Below, piece after piece: positions 1 through 13,243 of a DNA stretch of 64,000 nt. The stretch is from contig NW_026515546.1 of the NCBI RefSeq assembly GCF_014898815.1, positions 186,001 to 250,000 on the forward strand, in the 5' to 3' direction. The stretch is from Panonychus citri (taxonomy: Eukaryota > Arthropoda > Arachnida > Trombidiformes > Tetranychidae). The notes under the pieces are model-generated. The model was not told the DNA's origin and searched no databases. It saw only the letters and a list, made by a program, of their open reading frames with translations. Both the position numbers and the translations under genes were made by a program. How positions within the stretch are numbered: position 1 is the stretch's first letter; every line of letters begins with the position of its first letter.

Positions 1-720
1 GCAAGTAATCATCACCAAAAGCTTTGTAAAATGGGCTGCATCCGATCGCTCTACAATAAGATCGATTATGGTGTTTCGCCGCGAGCTCCACGATCTCACT
101 CCAATTTGAGATCTCAGGATAAAGAGCATAAAATAACTTGATCGATTGTACAAATCTTTCGGCCATTCCATTTGACCATGGACTGTAAGGAGAAACGAGC
201 ACCTGTTTGAGATCTCTTTTCGAGACCCAATCTTTAAATAAGTTAGAGGTGAAACAGCAGCCATTGTCTGATATAATTTTCTTAACTGAGTCTATGTAAG
301 GATGGTTCTCGAGAAAGTTGATGACACTCTTAGAATCTTCTTTCATTGCCTTGGCTTGTCCTAGTCTGGTCCTTCATCAATTAGAACCAAGAAGCTCTTT
401 GTAGTAGCTCGACCTTCGCCTCTTTTGAGAGCTCACCAAAGTCAAGGTGGATTGTATTCATCATTTCAGTTGAGTGGTTCAGTAATACCAGTAAGTCGGT
501 TCTATTTTTGAATTTTGCTTTTACCTTGACAAACTGTAGGATCGAACGTATTCAATGATGTCTTTTTCATGTTGTTCCAAGTGAAACAGGCTGAGATCTT
601 GTGAAAGGTTCGTGAGATACCATCGTGACCACCAGAATAAGGATCGTCGTGATAACTGCTGAGCACCGATTTGATACATTCAGGTGAGATCTCAATTTGA
701 GGTCTCAACTTGGTTTCGAT
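1..720 (-). pseudogene. Integrase region of the Ty3/gypsy element
   Basis: At 502-708 the translation shows a zinc-binding-type segment with the motif SGGHDGISRTFHKI. This resembles the HHCC domain that precedes the retroviral-type integrase core, although the start lies just before the listed positions. Towards the left edge, another frame reads through SDNGCCF and then SPWSNGMAERF. This matches the second Asp and the Glu of the D,D35E catalytic core (family knowledge). The frame connecting the two parts is broken near 370, so this is a remnant. It continues beyond position 1. Confidence 0.85.
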
Positions 721-974
721 ATTGTTGATAGTTACGTTCGGAATGAGCCATGAAATGGCATCTGCATCTGTTAGTTCTTTCCAGACTTGTGATTGATTTT
801 CATGAGAAAGACATAAAAAGGTTTATACCCACCGAGCCTCCCTACTCCTTTGTCCATAAGGAATGTGAGGCTCGGTGATCGGAATTGACGATGAATTCTC
901 TTCCTTCGAGATATGAGCGAAAGTATTGTATTGCCTGATTACCGCCAAACATTCTTTATCAGTGGTACAGTAGT

Positions 975-1409
975 TCAATTCTGCGAGTTAAAGGTATACG
1001 AGTGGTAACCAATGACTCTGAGCTGTTTATTTCTACTCAATTTGAGATCTCTTTGATAGAATAGCTCAGTTCCACAATTAGAGGCATCACAACTGAGCTC
1101 GAAGGTGAGATCCCAATCTGGGATTTGGAGAATGGGGTTTTGTGTTATCATTTCAACTAGTTTTAAATAGGCATCATCACACTCTTGGCTCCAGATAAAA
1201 GGTTGATCTTTTTTCTTCAAGGAATCCAAAGGTCGAACAATCTTACCATAGTCAGGAATGAATGCACGAAAATGACTTGTAAGTCCGGTGAAGCAACGAA
1301 GAATGGAGATCCCAAGGTTTTTCATTGTTTTAACCTTTATAACTGACTCTTCGAGTAGTTTTAGTTTGCCCATCGAGCACCCTTCCGAGGAACACAATTG
1401 AGCTCTCAT
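975..1409 (-). pseudogene. RNase H region of the Ty3/gypsy pol
   Basis: The translation contains the linker typical of Ty3/gypsy elements (TGLTSHFRAFIPDYGKI, then PLDSLKKKDQPFIWSQEC) followed by the RNase H start LTFELSCDASNCG, with the first catalytic Asp. It overlaps the RT segment in a different frame, which shows a frameshift in the 1330-1409 interval. The remainder of RNase H, towards 720, is only partly open. Confidence 0.85.
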
Positions 1410-1914
1410 TTAGGGAACTCTTTTTTTCATTGATTGTCATCTTGGCTTGATTTAAACGGCTCATAACCATTCCAGTCAGGTAACCACATTCCTCCTCAGA
1501 ACGACCAGCGATACAGATGTCGTCAACATAGACATGAACCTTGCCGCTCGATGTGAGATCTCCAAGTATCTTCGTAATTGTCCTCTGGAATATTGCTGGA
1601 GAGTTTTTCCAACCGAAAGGCAAGCGAAGCATCTCGTAGTGTCCGAAAGGTAACACGAAAGCGCTGTACTTCCTTGTACTTTCAGATAACTTTATCTGCC
1701 AGAATCCATCTTTGAGGTCTATTTTTGAGAAGTGAGTTGAGCCTCCGAATGAGCTTATAATGTCATCAATTATTGGGAATGGAAATGGGTCTAATTTGGT
1801 GATTTTATTTATGTCTCTGTAGTCTTGACACAACCGATACTCGCCGTTCTCTTTCGGGACGATCACACAGGGGCTAGCATATTCACTTGTTGAGTCACAA
1901 ATAATGTTGCTCAT
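1330..1914 (-). pseudogene. Reverse transcriptase region of the Ty3/gypsy pol
   Basis: The reading frame of about 194 codons covers most RT motifs in order: EYASPCVIVPKENGEYRLCQ, then DYRDINKIT, FSKIDLKDGFWQI, LPFGWKNSPAIFQR, the catalytic YVDDI box and FLGRVL. Catalytic Asp residues are visible (one in KIDLKDG, two in YVDD). The first Met here is internal to RT, so it is not a true start. The 3' end of this frame leaves RT through a frameshift. Confidence 0.93.
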
Positions 1915-2114
1915 TTTGATCTCTAATCTTTGCTGAGCCCAAAGGTATCTTTCTCGTGATAACCTGTAAGGTTTTCACTATGGTTGAGAGATCAATTAAA
2001 ATCGGACACGTGAAGAGGCTCACATTTCGGCACATTGAACAGATCAGGGTACTTGTTTTTGACTCCATTGAGGTCACGATTTGAGGCTCATCGATGGCAT
2101 TCACTTGAGGACAC

Positions 2115-2245
2115 TTTCACAAGAGCGTAACAAAGGCCTTGAGTCCTGGTTTACCGAGGATTAAATCATAGTTGCACTTATCTAAAACGAATGCCGAGAT
2201 GTCACATTGAGATTCATCAAGTTTGACCTCAAATTGAGATCTCAT
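2115..2245 (-). pseudogene. Protease C-terminal region of the Ty3/gypsy pol
   Basis: The minus strand reads about 35 codons including SAFVLDKCNYDLILGKPGLK, ending at a stop near 2115. The YDLILG pattern is what retropepsin-like proteases of gypsy elements show near their C-terminus. The expected catalytic DSG triad further upstream could not be confirmed in one frame. Confidence 0.65.
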
Positions 2246-2452
2246 TTTATGTTCAAGTAAAGACCATCAAAACCATGTATAATTTGTGAAGTTTCTTGTT
2301 TAGGCAAACCTTGTTCGTCAATAACTTTCGATGAGATCACATTACTTTGGCACCATTGTTCAGTAAAGATGTAACTTTTCGTTCCAATAGTAACCTGTTT
2401 CACATCTTCGTCCTCATATGGAGCTCACCATCACTAATAGAGAAAACATCAC

Positions 2453-3204
2453 TTATTGTGAGGTAATTATCACGATCGTCTCGTTTCTTGTCAGAACGAG
2501 GTTTACTATTAGAGTCTCGATTTGAGATCTCATCACTTCTTTTAGTTTAGTTGGTTTTAAACTGCATAAGTTTTCGTAGGTCTTCCTTTGATGAGAGCTC
2601 AACTGACGCTGTTTCTGTAGATCATTCAGACCAAGAAGCACAAGGGTAATAAAGTTATTGTTGATATTGGAATGCAAGTTGAAGTAGACGTTGTTTTCAT
2701 AATAAAATTCGAGTAGTGTTCCTCCGCGATACTCCCATGATAAAGCTGATTGTGTTGGGTGACTTATTTTGCCCAAATGCATCAATAAAGGCTCCATTCG
2801 AGTTACATGAGGATCTTCTTAATGAGTCTCGAGTTGAACCATTGAGGCAACACCTTCTAGACATGACTTAAGATGATTGATCTTTGAGTCAGATGACCAT
2901 CCATTTATACATGCTTTCATAAGAGAGCAACCATGTCTTAGGGTCTTCTTGTTTTCCATTGAACTTTAGATCTCCATCCGAGCAGATTTATTGTACAAAG
3001 CTAATCACGGCATTTTGGAAGGTTTCGAGCATTTTTGAAATGTTTCATTGAAACTGCATCATCTGTTGTAAGCTATTTGTTGAGATCTCAGTTCGAGCAC
3101 TCATTACGTTCTGGGTCTACCATGATGTCTTCGTCATCTTGATTGCTGAGGGAACCAGAACTGAACACATCACTTAAATAAGGGCCTGCTTCACTAGCAG
3201 ACAT
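2453..3204 (-). pseudogene. Gag region of the Ty3/gypsy element
   Basis: An ATG at 3204 opens about 38 codons (beginning MSASEAGPYL) before a stop. Further on, the frame at about 2905-2990 reads DLKFNGKQEDPKTWLLSYES, the F-x-G...W-L-x-x-Y pattern of gypsy capsid proteins. It continues after a frameshift as a Leu/Ala-rich helical segment. The 114-codon frame at 2453-2797 follows. Gag is therefore recognisable but broken at least twice. Confidence 0.7.
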
Positions 3205-3760
3205 ATACACTGACACTGTTCGTTACGGTCATTTCGGTGAGGCAGCCTGATTGGTGGTTTCTCTTGAGAGTCTCATGTTGAGCCAAATTTTGATGTTCAT
3301 TCTAACGAGTCCATTCAAACGAGTTGTGAAGACAATATTTGAACCAAGATTTCGTCGTCTTTTTTCACAAGAGTGAATTTAAACTTAAAATTATTAGGTG
3401 GATACATCCTGTCGACTGTACAAAACTGTGGTGAACTTAATAAAAAACTTGAGAGAGGAATAATTTCACAAAGTGAGAAGTTTTATTGGGTATCAAAAGT
3501 TCTTATCGAGCACATTCACTTGAGGTCTCTGAATGAGAGCTCATTTGAGTTGTATTTATACTCTCTTCGAGGGATAATTTGGTCGATAATTATTCGAGTT
3601 CCAGGGTGAGATCTCAGGTTGAGATCTCAGATTAGGTCTTCAGAGATTAACATAGAAAGGATTAAAAGGTCAAAAAAGGTAGAGAGATTAGGATTAGGAT
3701 TAGATTAGAATTAATTATCAATGGTGAGATCTAATTTGAGATCTCATGAAAGATTTGGTT
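3205..3760. other. Flank of the retrotransposon, possible 5' LTR/leader, rich in TGAGATCTCA palindromes
   Basis: This is where the 5' LTR and primer-binding site would lie, but no second LTR is available for comparison, so the boundary cannot be placed. The stretch holds a cluster of palindromes (about 3520-3560, 3606-3632, 3723-3747). A 78-codon open frame at 3373-3609 on the plus strand has no recognisable domain and is not called a gene. Confidence 0.4.
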
Positions 3761-4510
3761 AGAGGTAAAATGAGTCTCACTACAATTTACAGTTGAAAAA
3801 ATAATCAAAGTGATAACATTTACTGATTTAAGTTTATATTAATTTAGTAATTAATATATAAATTTAAAGGTAAAGATGATGTTCCGATAAAGATTTAACT
3901 TGATTTTGATTGTCAATTATTTTTTAAGGCTTTGGACTTGAAAATTAAATTGACATTTGATCGGAGATGTTGTTGATTATAATCAACAATTAAAATTAAA
4001 GTAGTGAAGTGAATTAACAAGATAAGGTAACCAAAGACATAGAAAGATGACAAAATCAAGGTGGAAAAGAAGAAGAGAAAAGGTAATAAAAATCTCACCA
4101 TTTCAACATCTTTAATCGAGAGATTTTGGTACCAATGTTGATGAGAATCATGATAACGGAAGAAGAGGATGATGATGATGAAAGAAAGTGCTGAAGAAAG
4201 ATGAAACTAAGACCTCCACCGATGGTGATCATCATCCTGTTCATGATGATGATCAAGCCAAGAATAAGACAGACTTGTAAAACCCCCTGGAGCCTCTGAT
4301 TTTATTACCATTAAAATTTTATGTTTCAAATGATGATTTCTGATCATTGATGATGATGATTGACTCAATGTTAGCCTGAAGAAAGAAAGAAAGAAAGAGA
4401 AAGATAATTTAGAGGAGTGACCGATAGGATGAGGAAGATGATGAACATTTATGAGGGAGTAAACTGTGACCATGACGAAATTGATAAAATATAGTGAAAA
4501 AGGAGTTGGT

Positions 4511-4513
<3 letters not shown>

Positions 4514-4542
<29 letters not shown>
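4514..4542. repeat. (GA)n microsatellite
   Basis: About 14 uninterrupted GA units. A second, shorter GA run lies at 4772-4792. Confidence 0.95.
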
Positions 4543-4546
<4 letters not shown>

Positions 4547-7500
4547 TGGAAAATCATACAAAGGTAAAGATGATGTCAAAAATTAGAACTCAAGGAAAAG
4601 CACCATGAAAACGATAGAAGAACAACTTACCAATGAGAATATATTTTATTACTGATAGAAGAATTATTTTGACTATGATAGACTCATGAGTATCTATTAA
4701 ATAATATCATAAATTTGATTACAAATTGAGATCTCAGAATGGGGTCTAATAATCAAGTAACTCATGGGCCACGAGAGAGAGAGAGAGAGAGATTATTACA
4801 AGGGATAGATGATGATACTAAAATAGAGGTAAATTAGAAAAGAAAATTGAAAAAAGCGAAATTAGCTGAGCACAAAATACTAATATAAGTGATGGTAGTA
4901 TATTAATAACAGTTAATTACTATTTGGTTGCCATCTTTTCAACTGAGAACCAGGGTAACCTTTTGATTGATTTGAGAATGATTCCAACGTGAGTTGATCA
5001 AAATCCATAGACAATTAAATTATTACTCTTATCATAGTTAATATAGTAAATATGTTTACCTGTGAAGAAATGGAGAGAGAAACTTAAAGGTAATAATTTA
5101 AGTTACTAAATATGTGATACTGTTAATAAGGAGAAACAAATTACCATAACGAACATGAAAATATAACATTAATCTTCAACTAGCAACCATAATATATCCT
5201 AATGTGTTTATCGCAGTGCATGTAATAAGTTGTGTATTTGTATTTCATGGTTAATAAGCTATGTGATTGTTGATTATCATGTTTTGACAGGTCAAACACT
5301 TTGAGGCTCCCTGATGAATATATATACATGTGAATAGTAACAGGAAACAGTATATCAATTCTGTGAGATGAGAGAGAGAAAAGTGAAATTGAACAAATTC
5401 AATTTTCACCTGTAACTCACCCGACAGGGAATATGAACTTACCTTTATTTTTGATGGTAATTCTTTCACCATTTTAAATGGTAGACCAGTAATTAGAATA
5501 TGAATATTAATATCACTCGAAGTGTGGAAGAAAAAAATTAGCTACAAATTTAATTAACTGCTAATCACCAAACGCCACTTACTAGAAGCGGAAACGACTC
5601 AGCATTTAAATTTATTCAAATGGTTCAACTTGGACCATGTTGAATTTCATGGTGATGATAAAATACTCGACATAATTTACATTGTAATACTTATGAACAA
5701 AAAAACGTTCAAATGACAGTAATTCACCTGAAAACGTATTAATATGTGTTGGGAAGTTTAGTTAACTATTGAATCAATATTCACCACTTTTTCTTTAACC
5801 TTCATTAACCTTGAGTATCTTTTATATTCTCATTCTTATATTTTGTGTATTTACTCAGAACTTTAATTCGAATGTCTGATGATTTCTATTTACTTTCACA
5901 TTTAGTTAACCAAGTTTTGTGACGACCTTTTGTATACTGTTCAATAGATTGTTAGATCGCTGTCACAGAATGATTATTTATACTGATTCTAAAAAAGTTC
6001 AATGTTATTCCAGAGCTTCATGATTCGCTTCTGATAATAATTGGAATAGTCTACGAAACAAAGTCTTTCAGATGATATTGAGACTAATTCACATCTATTT
6101 GCATACACAAACCTTAGAAGAGCATTGGTGACAAATACTCAGTATTCATCTCTTGAAACGCTTCTTCTTTTTCAGAACTAAGCCAAAGTGTGTCATCTGA
6201 ATATTGACTGAAAGAGCAGCTACAAATATAAGAATTTGAATATGGTTAAAGTTCATGGTGAGATAATTGCTGTTGGTGAATATTGATGAAAATTCTGTTG
6301 AAAAAGTTCAGTAGGACAAACAATAAATAAACAATAACTTCACTTTGAATTTCTGATGATTTTTGTCAACTTAATTTAATTATCAGTTGATAGAGACAAA
6401 ATTAAGATACAATTTTTTCCTTGACAATTTTTATTTTCTCTTTTTTTAATTTCTCAATTAACTTCTCGCTCATCTAAATCAGTTAATTGTGACAAGGTAA
6501 TTTAGAAGAAGAAACAAACAAATCAAAACTTCTAATCAAGAATCAACTATATCACCATGGGGGTAAAATTGAAAAACATTGATAAAGATAATCAACCGAA
6601 TCAACCAAAAAAAAGTCTAATCACAATTAACTAACTAAATCAGAAAGCAAAATCTAAAGGTTAAATCAATTAGATGATTAACCATGAAAACTAATGAAAA
6701 TAAATCAATCTAAAAACAACCAGAACAATCAAACAGTGATTAACTTTGATTAAACAATTTTCATCTTGAAAAGTTAACCAGCAACAATTAAGACACAAAA
6801 AGCGTAACTAAATCAACTAATTGTTGTTTAATATTGATTGAAACTCTGAAAAGCTATTAATAAAATGAAATTTAATATAAATATAAATTGTTAACTTGTT
6901 GATTAGTTAATCAATTGAGGCCAAAAATGAAAAGAAAAAGAAAACTGAATCAAAATTGAAAATCGGAATCAAATGAGTCACAATCAGTTGATTTTAAACA
7001 TGAAAATCAAGACTTGGGGCGATTTTAATCAAAAGCTAATCAGACGCGTGTGATAATTAAAGACTGGAACGAGTGATTAACGTTAAATCAATTGAATTAA
7101 GAAAAAAAGTTTAATAGTAGTTAAGATAAACATCTGATTCTTATTTATTATTATCCAGAGTAGGAAGAAGTTGAGTAAAGAAAACAGGTTAATTCATTTC
7201 GAAAGGAAAAAAAAACTTATGAATGAACTTTTCCTCTTTTTTTATATTCTTATCATCATGATCACTACCATCGCCATCATCATCGTCATCATTATTACTC
7301 CAACTTCATGATAAGTTACGATAAAATAGTGAGTGGGCTGATTTTGGGTGGGATTTTTGTCTTTCTTTTTTTACTATTACTTTTTATGAATGAAACTTAT
7401 CATCCATTCAGGAGTAACCTCTTTTTTTTCAACCTCATCATGATCATCATCTTAATCATCTTGGTCTTAATCTTTATCTTTTATTTTACCTGGATATTGA

Positions 7501-8476
7501 AATCTTACACCTACTTAAATGGATAGTTGAATGGATTTGAAAAGACTCAGATTAGGATTAGTAAAGACAAATATCTTCCTCATCTTCTGAGTCATCATCT
7601 TATTTATCATCTAATTGTTTTTGATTGTTTACTTATCATCATAACACTATCCCTTGTTCATTGGCTTTAATTATATACTATGGTATAATCTTAATCCATG
7701 TAAATCCTTATCCATCCTTGTGGATATGAGGAAGTTTTTTTGTTCCGACAATTGATCGTCAGTTAATTAGTTGCCTTTTGATTGTTTTTAATTTAATTAC
7801 TTGATTACACCTTGAAATTAACTGTGAAACAGCTTAATGACTGATTGGTTTAAAGTTAATATTATTTTGTGATTAAAAGTGTTGCTAAATTGTGATTAGT
7901 AAATTGTATGATTTAAGCTAGTGAGTGAGAGAGAGAGAGAGTTAATTAATTGCCTGCAAGGCTTAAAATCATAATAATAATCGAGGTAAATAACTGGATT
8001 AATAAATTGTTATAAATTAATTTGTCTTGACATTTAATGAAATCAAGTTTTCCCATTGAATTAAAAGGTAATATATTTTGATTTTTCAGGACAATTAGTC
8101 AATGGATTAACATTAATCAACCTTAACTAACATCAATAATTATAATCCAATCGAATCACCATAATAACAATTAGTAGACAATCAAATTTTACAAATACAA
8201 AACCACCAACACGAGACAATAATCAATAGTCTCTATTGTCAATCGTTTGTTAATCCAATTCTAAGGGTGGAGACTGTAAAAAAGTAAATTACGATTAACT
8301 AACTAACCTCTTAAATTGATTAACGTTGAACAATTTAACAACAACAATAATAATAATCTATTATAAACCATCTATCATGAGAGATTAGGAGTTTTCTCAT
8401 CTTCATCTTCATCCCCAACATTCAACCTACAACTTACAAGTTGTACTAACATGAATCTCTCACCCAAGCACAAAAG

Positions 8477-8498
8477 CATCATCATCATCATCATCATC
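8477..8498. repeat. (ATC)n microsatellite
   Basis: About seven uninterrupted ATC units. Many similar ATC/GAT runs are scattered through 7-36 kb, for example 23098-23114, 33355-33371 and 33770-33790. Confidence 0.95.
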
Positions 8499-11400
8499 TT
8501 CATCGTCCTCTTATCATCCTAGGATCATGATGATGATCATCATCTCCTCCTCTACTCGGTGGGGAGGTTGTCATTGAAAACCCGCAGCAAGACCTTGTTT
8601 GTTTACATACTCGATGAAAATGGCCTCAAATGGTTTCTTTTTTTTTCGGTGACTTTTTTTTTCTTACTTTCGGACTCACGCCTTGGGTGGAAATGATTAC
8701 AAATTATATTATATTCAGGTAACCAAATGATGATGATGATGATACTTGCATGGTGGCATCATGGGGATGATGATGATGATGATGCGGGATGAAAAGGGAT
8801 GATGACGAGGAAGATGATGATCAGGGTGTGATTCACTTGCTTGTGAAATGTCAAATTTCATTTCTCTCAACATGAGATAACTTGAAAAGCTTCAGGATTA
8901 ACCATTTAAAATCATCATTCACTGTTTGGTGCCTGGTCAATGGTTTTTAATTTTATTATAATTTAATGACAAGAAAATTTAATTTTCATTATGATTAGTT
9001 GATTTACCATCATCATTATAATAGTTTCCTATGGATTTCATAAAGTTAATCCTAAATCTTTTAATCTTATTGGAGTAGTTTGATTTTTCCGAGAAAAATT
9101 TCCCATCTCTTGCTAATGATAAACAACTTTCACCTTTTTTCATTAAATCCTACAATTAAATTAGTTAATCACATCAAATTTGTACCTGATAAGTTAATTA
9201 CAATCACTGGACACACACAGACACAGCATCCAAATAACACTTGAACAAATTTAAATTAAATTGTCCACTTGAAAAATCAAAAATCAACTCAAGAAATTAT
9301 TTGCTATTCTTAATTTAATCAATTGCTTTTGATTGTTTATAATCAACAGTAATTAATTTGGACTTTTAATAAGTTAATGCTTATAAGTAACGGATGTAAC
9401 AATTAACTGGTGGTTGATGATTAATCAAGAAGCAATTGTAACTAATATAAAACACACCTCTTGAGTTAAAAGGCATCAAATTATTAGAATTAAATTTGAT
9501 CACAATTAAGATTATTATGTATTCCCAACAGGGGATCATTACTTAATTTAGATCACTCTCCCTCCACCTCCACCACACTCACTTCACTCCCTCGTCATCA
9601 TAATCATCATTATTGAACTGACCATTGGCCAAAGGGGAAATGAACAAAACGATACTGACCTAAGGTAATCAAAATATGATTAAAAGTTAATCATTTATGT
9701 AATCTAATTGTGAAAGGGAACATTTGAAAAACTGTTACAAGTTTTGTGTGGCTAACAATTAACATTTATGATTACAATTAACCTTTGCGGTAGGTTGATC
9801 ATCATCTAATGGCCACTTGAATAGGTTGGTCAGTTCAAGAAATTAAAGTTTATTAGTGTTAAACACTTTGCCTTTTACCTTACCTTAATTTTTCATCCTC
9901 ATCATCTGATGATCATCATCACAATTTAATTTGTAATTGTTACCATGATTGTAATATGATTCAATTAACTCCACCAACTTCAACCCACCTTAAGTTTATC
10001 CTCCTACATCTTACAATCAACTTTGATTGTTTATAAGCTGAAACGAGAGTGAAATATAATATACAATTTACAATTAGTTAATTGCTGAATTATCATCGAG
10101 AAAATAAATGAAAATGTTACCATCAATTGATTACCAGTAATTAATATGATTTTCCAGGTAACAATTAACTTTTCTACCTTACAATTAAAATTTTACCATT
10201 AATTGTCTACTGTCAATTCTTAATTGTTGATTGTCGCAAGTTGTTTTAATTGTAACCTTTAACCACTAATTAACCAAATGTGACAATCAATGATTCAACT
10301 GATTTTTGATTAATTGTCTTTATTTCAGCTTATCAAGTATTAAATTTAATGACCTCAAGTGACCTTGGTGTGTTTAATTTAATTACAATAATATTGTTAA
10401 CTAATTATACTCAAGCAATAAGATTTGATTGTTGATTAAATTAAATCTATTATGAATGAAATTTTGAAACAATTAACTTTTCTGACATAGATAAATGTTC
10501 AATATTTGTTAATATATTAATGAAATTATAATTTAGACACTTAATTGTGAAAATGGAAACTTGAAATTAATTTTTTCTTTGTCAATTCAATGAACCAAAT
10601 TAACAATCAAAATTAGCAATCATTGGATCCTCATCAAAACTAATCACTTTAATCAACTAACCAACAAAAACCACACCTAATCAACTAATCACAATCAAAG
10701 TGTCATCATCTAAAAACCAATTAACCAAACTATTAACTATGAATTTAGACAAACGTTTTAAATAGTGATTAAGTTAATCACAAGAAAGCAAAAAAAATCA
10801 AAACGGTTTTTATTTACCTGGAAATCAATTTATTATCATAATCATAATCATTATCATTTACAATTAACTAACTAACGACAAGGATAATCAATCAAATTAC
10901 AAAGATGATGATACATTTGTATTAATAAATGATTATCATTACAATTTATTAATTGACTTTTGAACTAATCAAAGAGGATCAAGTAATAATATCATTTAAT
11001 TTTTTTCATCCAAATCAACTTGTGTTGAAGAGCACCCATTAAATTGTTTATAGTTAACTAATCATTTAACTTTAAATTGTTACAATTGTTGATTATCACC
11101 CGAAAAAAAAAATTAACTTTACCAATGCCTTCAAGGTAATTAGATATATAAGTTTAATATTAATTGTTGAAATTAACTAAATTTTTGTGTAAAATTTATT
11201 TACCCAAATAAAAGGATAGTTTATCAATTTAAATAGCATTTTGATTATTAATTATGTTGATGATGATTTAGTTAATTTGGTTTGCGAGTTAAATTAGCGG
11301 AAAAACTGAAAAGTTAATCAATTGATTTTATTATGTCAAAACGAAACAAATTCAAGAGAAAAATAAAGTTTTCTCTTGAATCTGTTATCGAAATTCAATT

Positions 11401-12403
11401 CTGATGATTAATTATTGACTTTTTTTCTTCTTCGAATGATTAACTAATTGTCTAACTGATTAACATTATTATGATGCTGATGATGAAGAATTAAGGTGAT
11501 GATGATAAAAGGATGAGGATGATTCCTTTTTCTCTCTCAGTCACGGAAAAAAAGATTTCACGTTTTCATCGCCTTTTCTTCATCTTTTCAACACTTGATT
11601 GTGATTAGAATTAAAATGATTAGGATGATTAGAAGAAGAAGATTATCATGATGATACCTCCCTTGTCTTCATCATTATCATCAATTGTCAAAAATTGTTA
11701 CGTTGATTATAATCAACGTTTAGTAATCATGATTACGGTGTAATTGCTTTTTCGTGATTCTCACTTTTCTCAATTGTAACTTATATATATTTTATTGTTA
11801 CAACAACAAATAGTTAAATGATTAACTAATTTAGCTACTGGTTAAATAGTTTAGTGTCTAATTGTTACTGTTGTTATGCTATAACAAATTGACTTTTACA
11901 CTAATTACAATTTAGTTAATTGTTTGGGAGCTTCCATGTTTCATTGTGGACACAACAATTTGAATTAACAAGATTATGTTTCAAAGTCACGATTTTATTG
12001 ACAATTTAATTGCTATTAATCATTAGATTATTTTTTTCTATAATGTTGCTAATTGTATCAACTAATTTTGATTAATTGTAAACACAGTGATCAGTAAAAC
12101 AAATTGACAAAATAGTTATCGAAATCATATTATTAATAATATCATCATATCCTCATGATCACTGTTCACTGTTGTTGGACAATACAAACAATGTAATAGT
12201 TGATCATGTTCAGAACAAGTTGAAATGGTCGCTCAGGTTTAAGCCTAAGGTTGAATATGAGGTGCATCATTTTAATTATGATTATTCTGTAAATTTGTAT
12301 TAAGAAGTTGAGAGGATGATTTTTGAATTTCAGGGTATAAACATCAACAGTGATCAGTAAAACAAATTGACAAAATAGTTATCGAAATCATATTATTAAT
12401 AAT

Positions 12404-12705
12404 AGTCATCAGCTGATTCCCAATACTTTTACTCTCAATGCATTAACTTCCTATTGTTTCAGATGATGTCTGAGTTTGTCTTTAGATCAATTGGTTGGAA
12501 AAATTTTCGATACTTGTAGATGTTAATTGTCGATGTTTAATCAGCTGTACTTTTGAAGCCCTTACAAAATGGTATAAAAGGATGAAATTTCAACTAAAAA
12601 TCTATCAGTCTCAACCAATTGATCTAAAGACAAACTCAGACATCATCTGAAACAATAGGAAGTTAATGCATTGAGAGTAAAAGTATTGGGAATCAGCTGA
12701 TGACT
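12404..12705 (+). repeat. Palindromic module 1: promoter copy with 94-bp inverted arms
   Basis: The left arm is 12404-12497 and the right arm 12612-12705. They are perfect reverse complements as read. The 114-bp centre carries GGTATAAAAGGATG and the initiator-like TATCAGTCTC. The left arm plus centre is the same sequence as 14872-15089, the native promoter region of the gene at 15175. The right arm is an inverted copy of the left arm, after which the sequence rejoins the array unit at the 12-bp word ATTATTAATAAT. Confidence 0.93.
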
Positions 12706-13243
12706 ATTATTAATAATATCATCATATCCTCATGATCACTGTTCACTGTTGTTGGACAATACAAACAATGTAATAGTTGATCATGTTCAGAACAAGTTGA
12801 AATGGTCGCTCAGGTTTAAGCCTAAGGTTGAATATGAGGTGCATCATTTTAATTATGATTATTCTGTAAATTTGTATTAAGAAGTTGAGAGGATGATTTT
12901 TGAATTTCAGGGTATAAACATCAACAGTGATCAGTAAAACAAATTGACAAAATAGTTATCGAAATCATATTATTAATAATATCATCATATCCTCATGATC
13001 ACTGTTCACTGTTGTTGGACAATACAAACAATGTAATAGTTGATCATGTTCAGAACAAGTTGAAATGGTCGCTCAGGTTTAAGCCTAAGGTTGAATATGA
13101 GGTGCATCATTTTAATTATGATTATTCTGTAAATTTGTATTAAGAAGTTGAGAGGATGATTTTTGAATTTCAGGGTATAAACATCAACAGTGATCAGTAA
13201 AACAAATTGACAAAATAGTTATCGAAATCATATTATTAATAAT

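Larger units (their letters stand above)
1..3204 (-). mobile_element. Degenerate Ty3/gypsy-type LTR retrotransposon (5' part at right, continues off left edge)
   Basis: On the minus strand the order is gag (from about 3204), protease, reverse transcriptase, RNase H, integrase. That order, with integrase after RNase H, is the Ty3/gypsy arrangement. The integrase core runs into the left edge, so the 3' end and 3' LTR lie outside. Frames are broken several times: within gag near 2890-2910, after the protease near 2115, between RT and RNase H near 1330-1410, and in integrase near 370. The copy is therefore inactive. No LTR pair can be defined because only one side is present. The whole element is unusually rich in the palindrome TGAGATCTCA and its variants. 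Confidence 0.9.
3761..12084. other. Gene-poor AT-rich stretch with simple repeats
   Basis: No open frame with a recognisable domain, and no convincing exon chain, was found. Short frames here encode T-rich hydrophobic or TCATCA-derived His/Asp runs that follow from base composition. Visible content is GA microsatellites (4514-4542, 4772-4792, about 7925-7941), ATC/GAT runs (about 7260-7295, 8477-8498, 8729-8742, 8770-8783) and scattered CAGGTAA/TTACCTG heptamers. One TGAGATCTCA copy lies at about 4724, outside the retrotransposon coding part. Confidence 0.6.

Noticed and set aside
3373..3609. 78-codon plus-strand ORF in the retrotransposon flank
   Set aside because: No domain. Lies where LTR or leader sequence is expected, antisense to the element.
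4207..4473. His/Asp-rich 88-codon ORF
   Set aside because: Derived from ATG/ATC repeats and an AAAG run.
5251..5472. 73-codon minus-strand ORF with internal GGTAAG/GGTGAG sites
   Set aside because: Looks like a possible exon at first, but no matching acceptor exon or homology was found.
7308..7526. Hydrophobic 72-codon ORF, possible membrane peptide
   Set aside because: T-rich DNA always gives Phe/Leu/Ile frames. No promoter, homology or splice support.
12404..12705. Interpretation of the palindromic module as a MITE with a 12-bp target duplication
   Set aside because: The duplicated ATTATTAATAAT is itself a palindrome already in each unit, and the module's left arm and centre are the native promoter of the next gene. 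A template switch explains it better than transposition.
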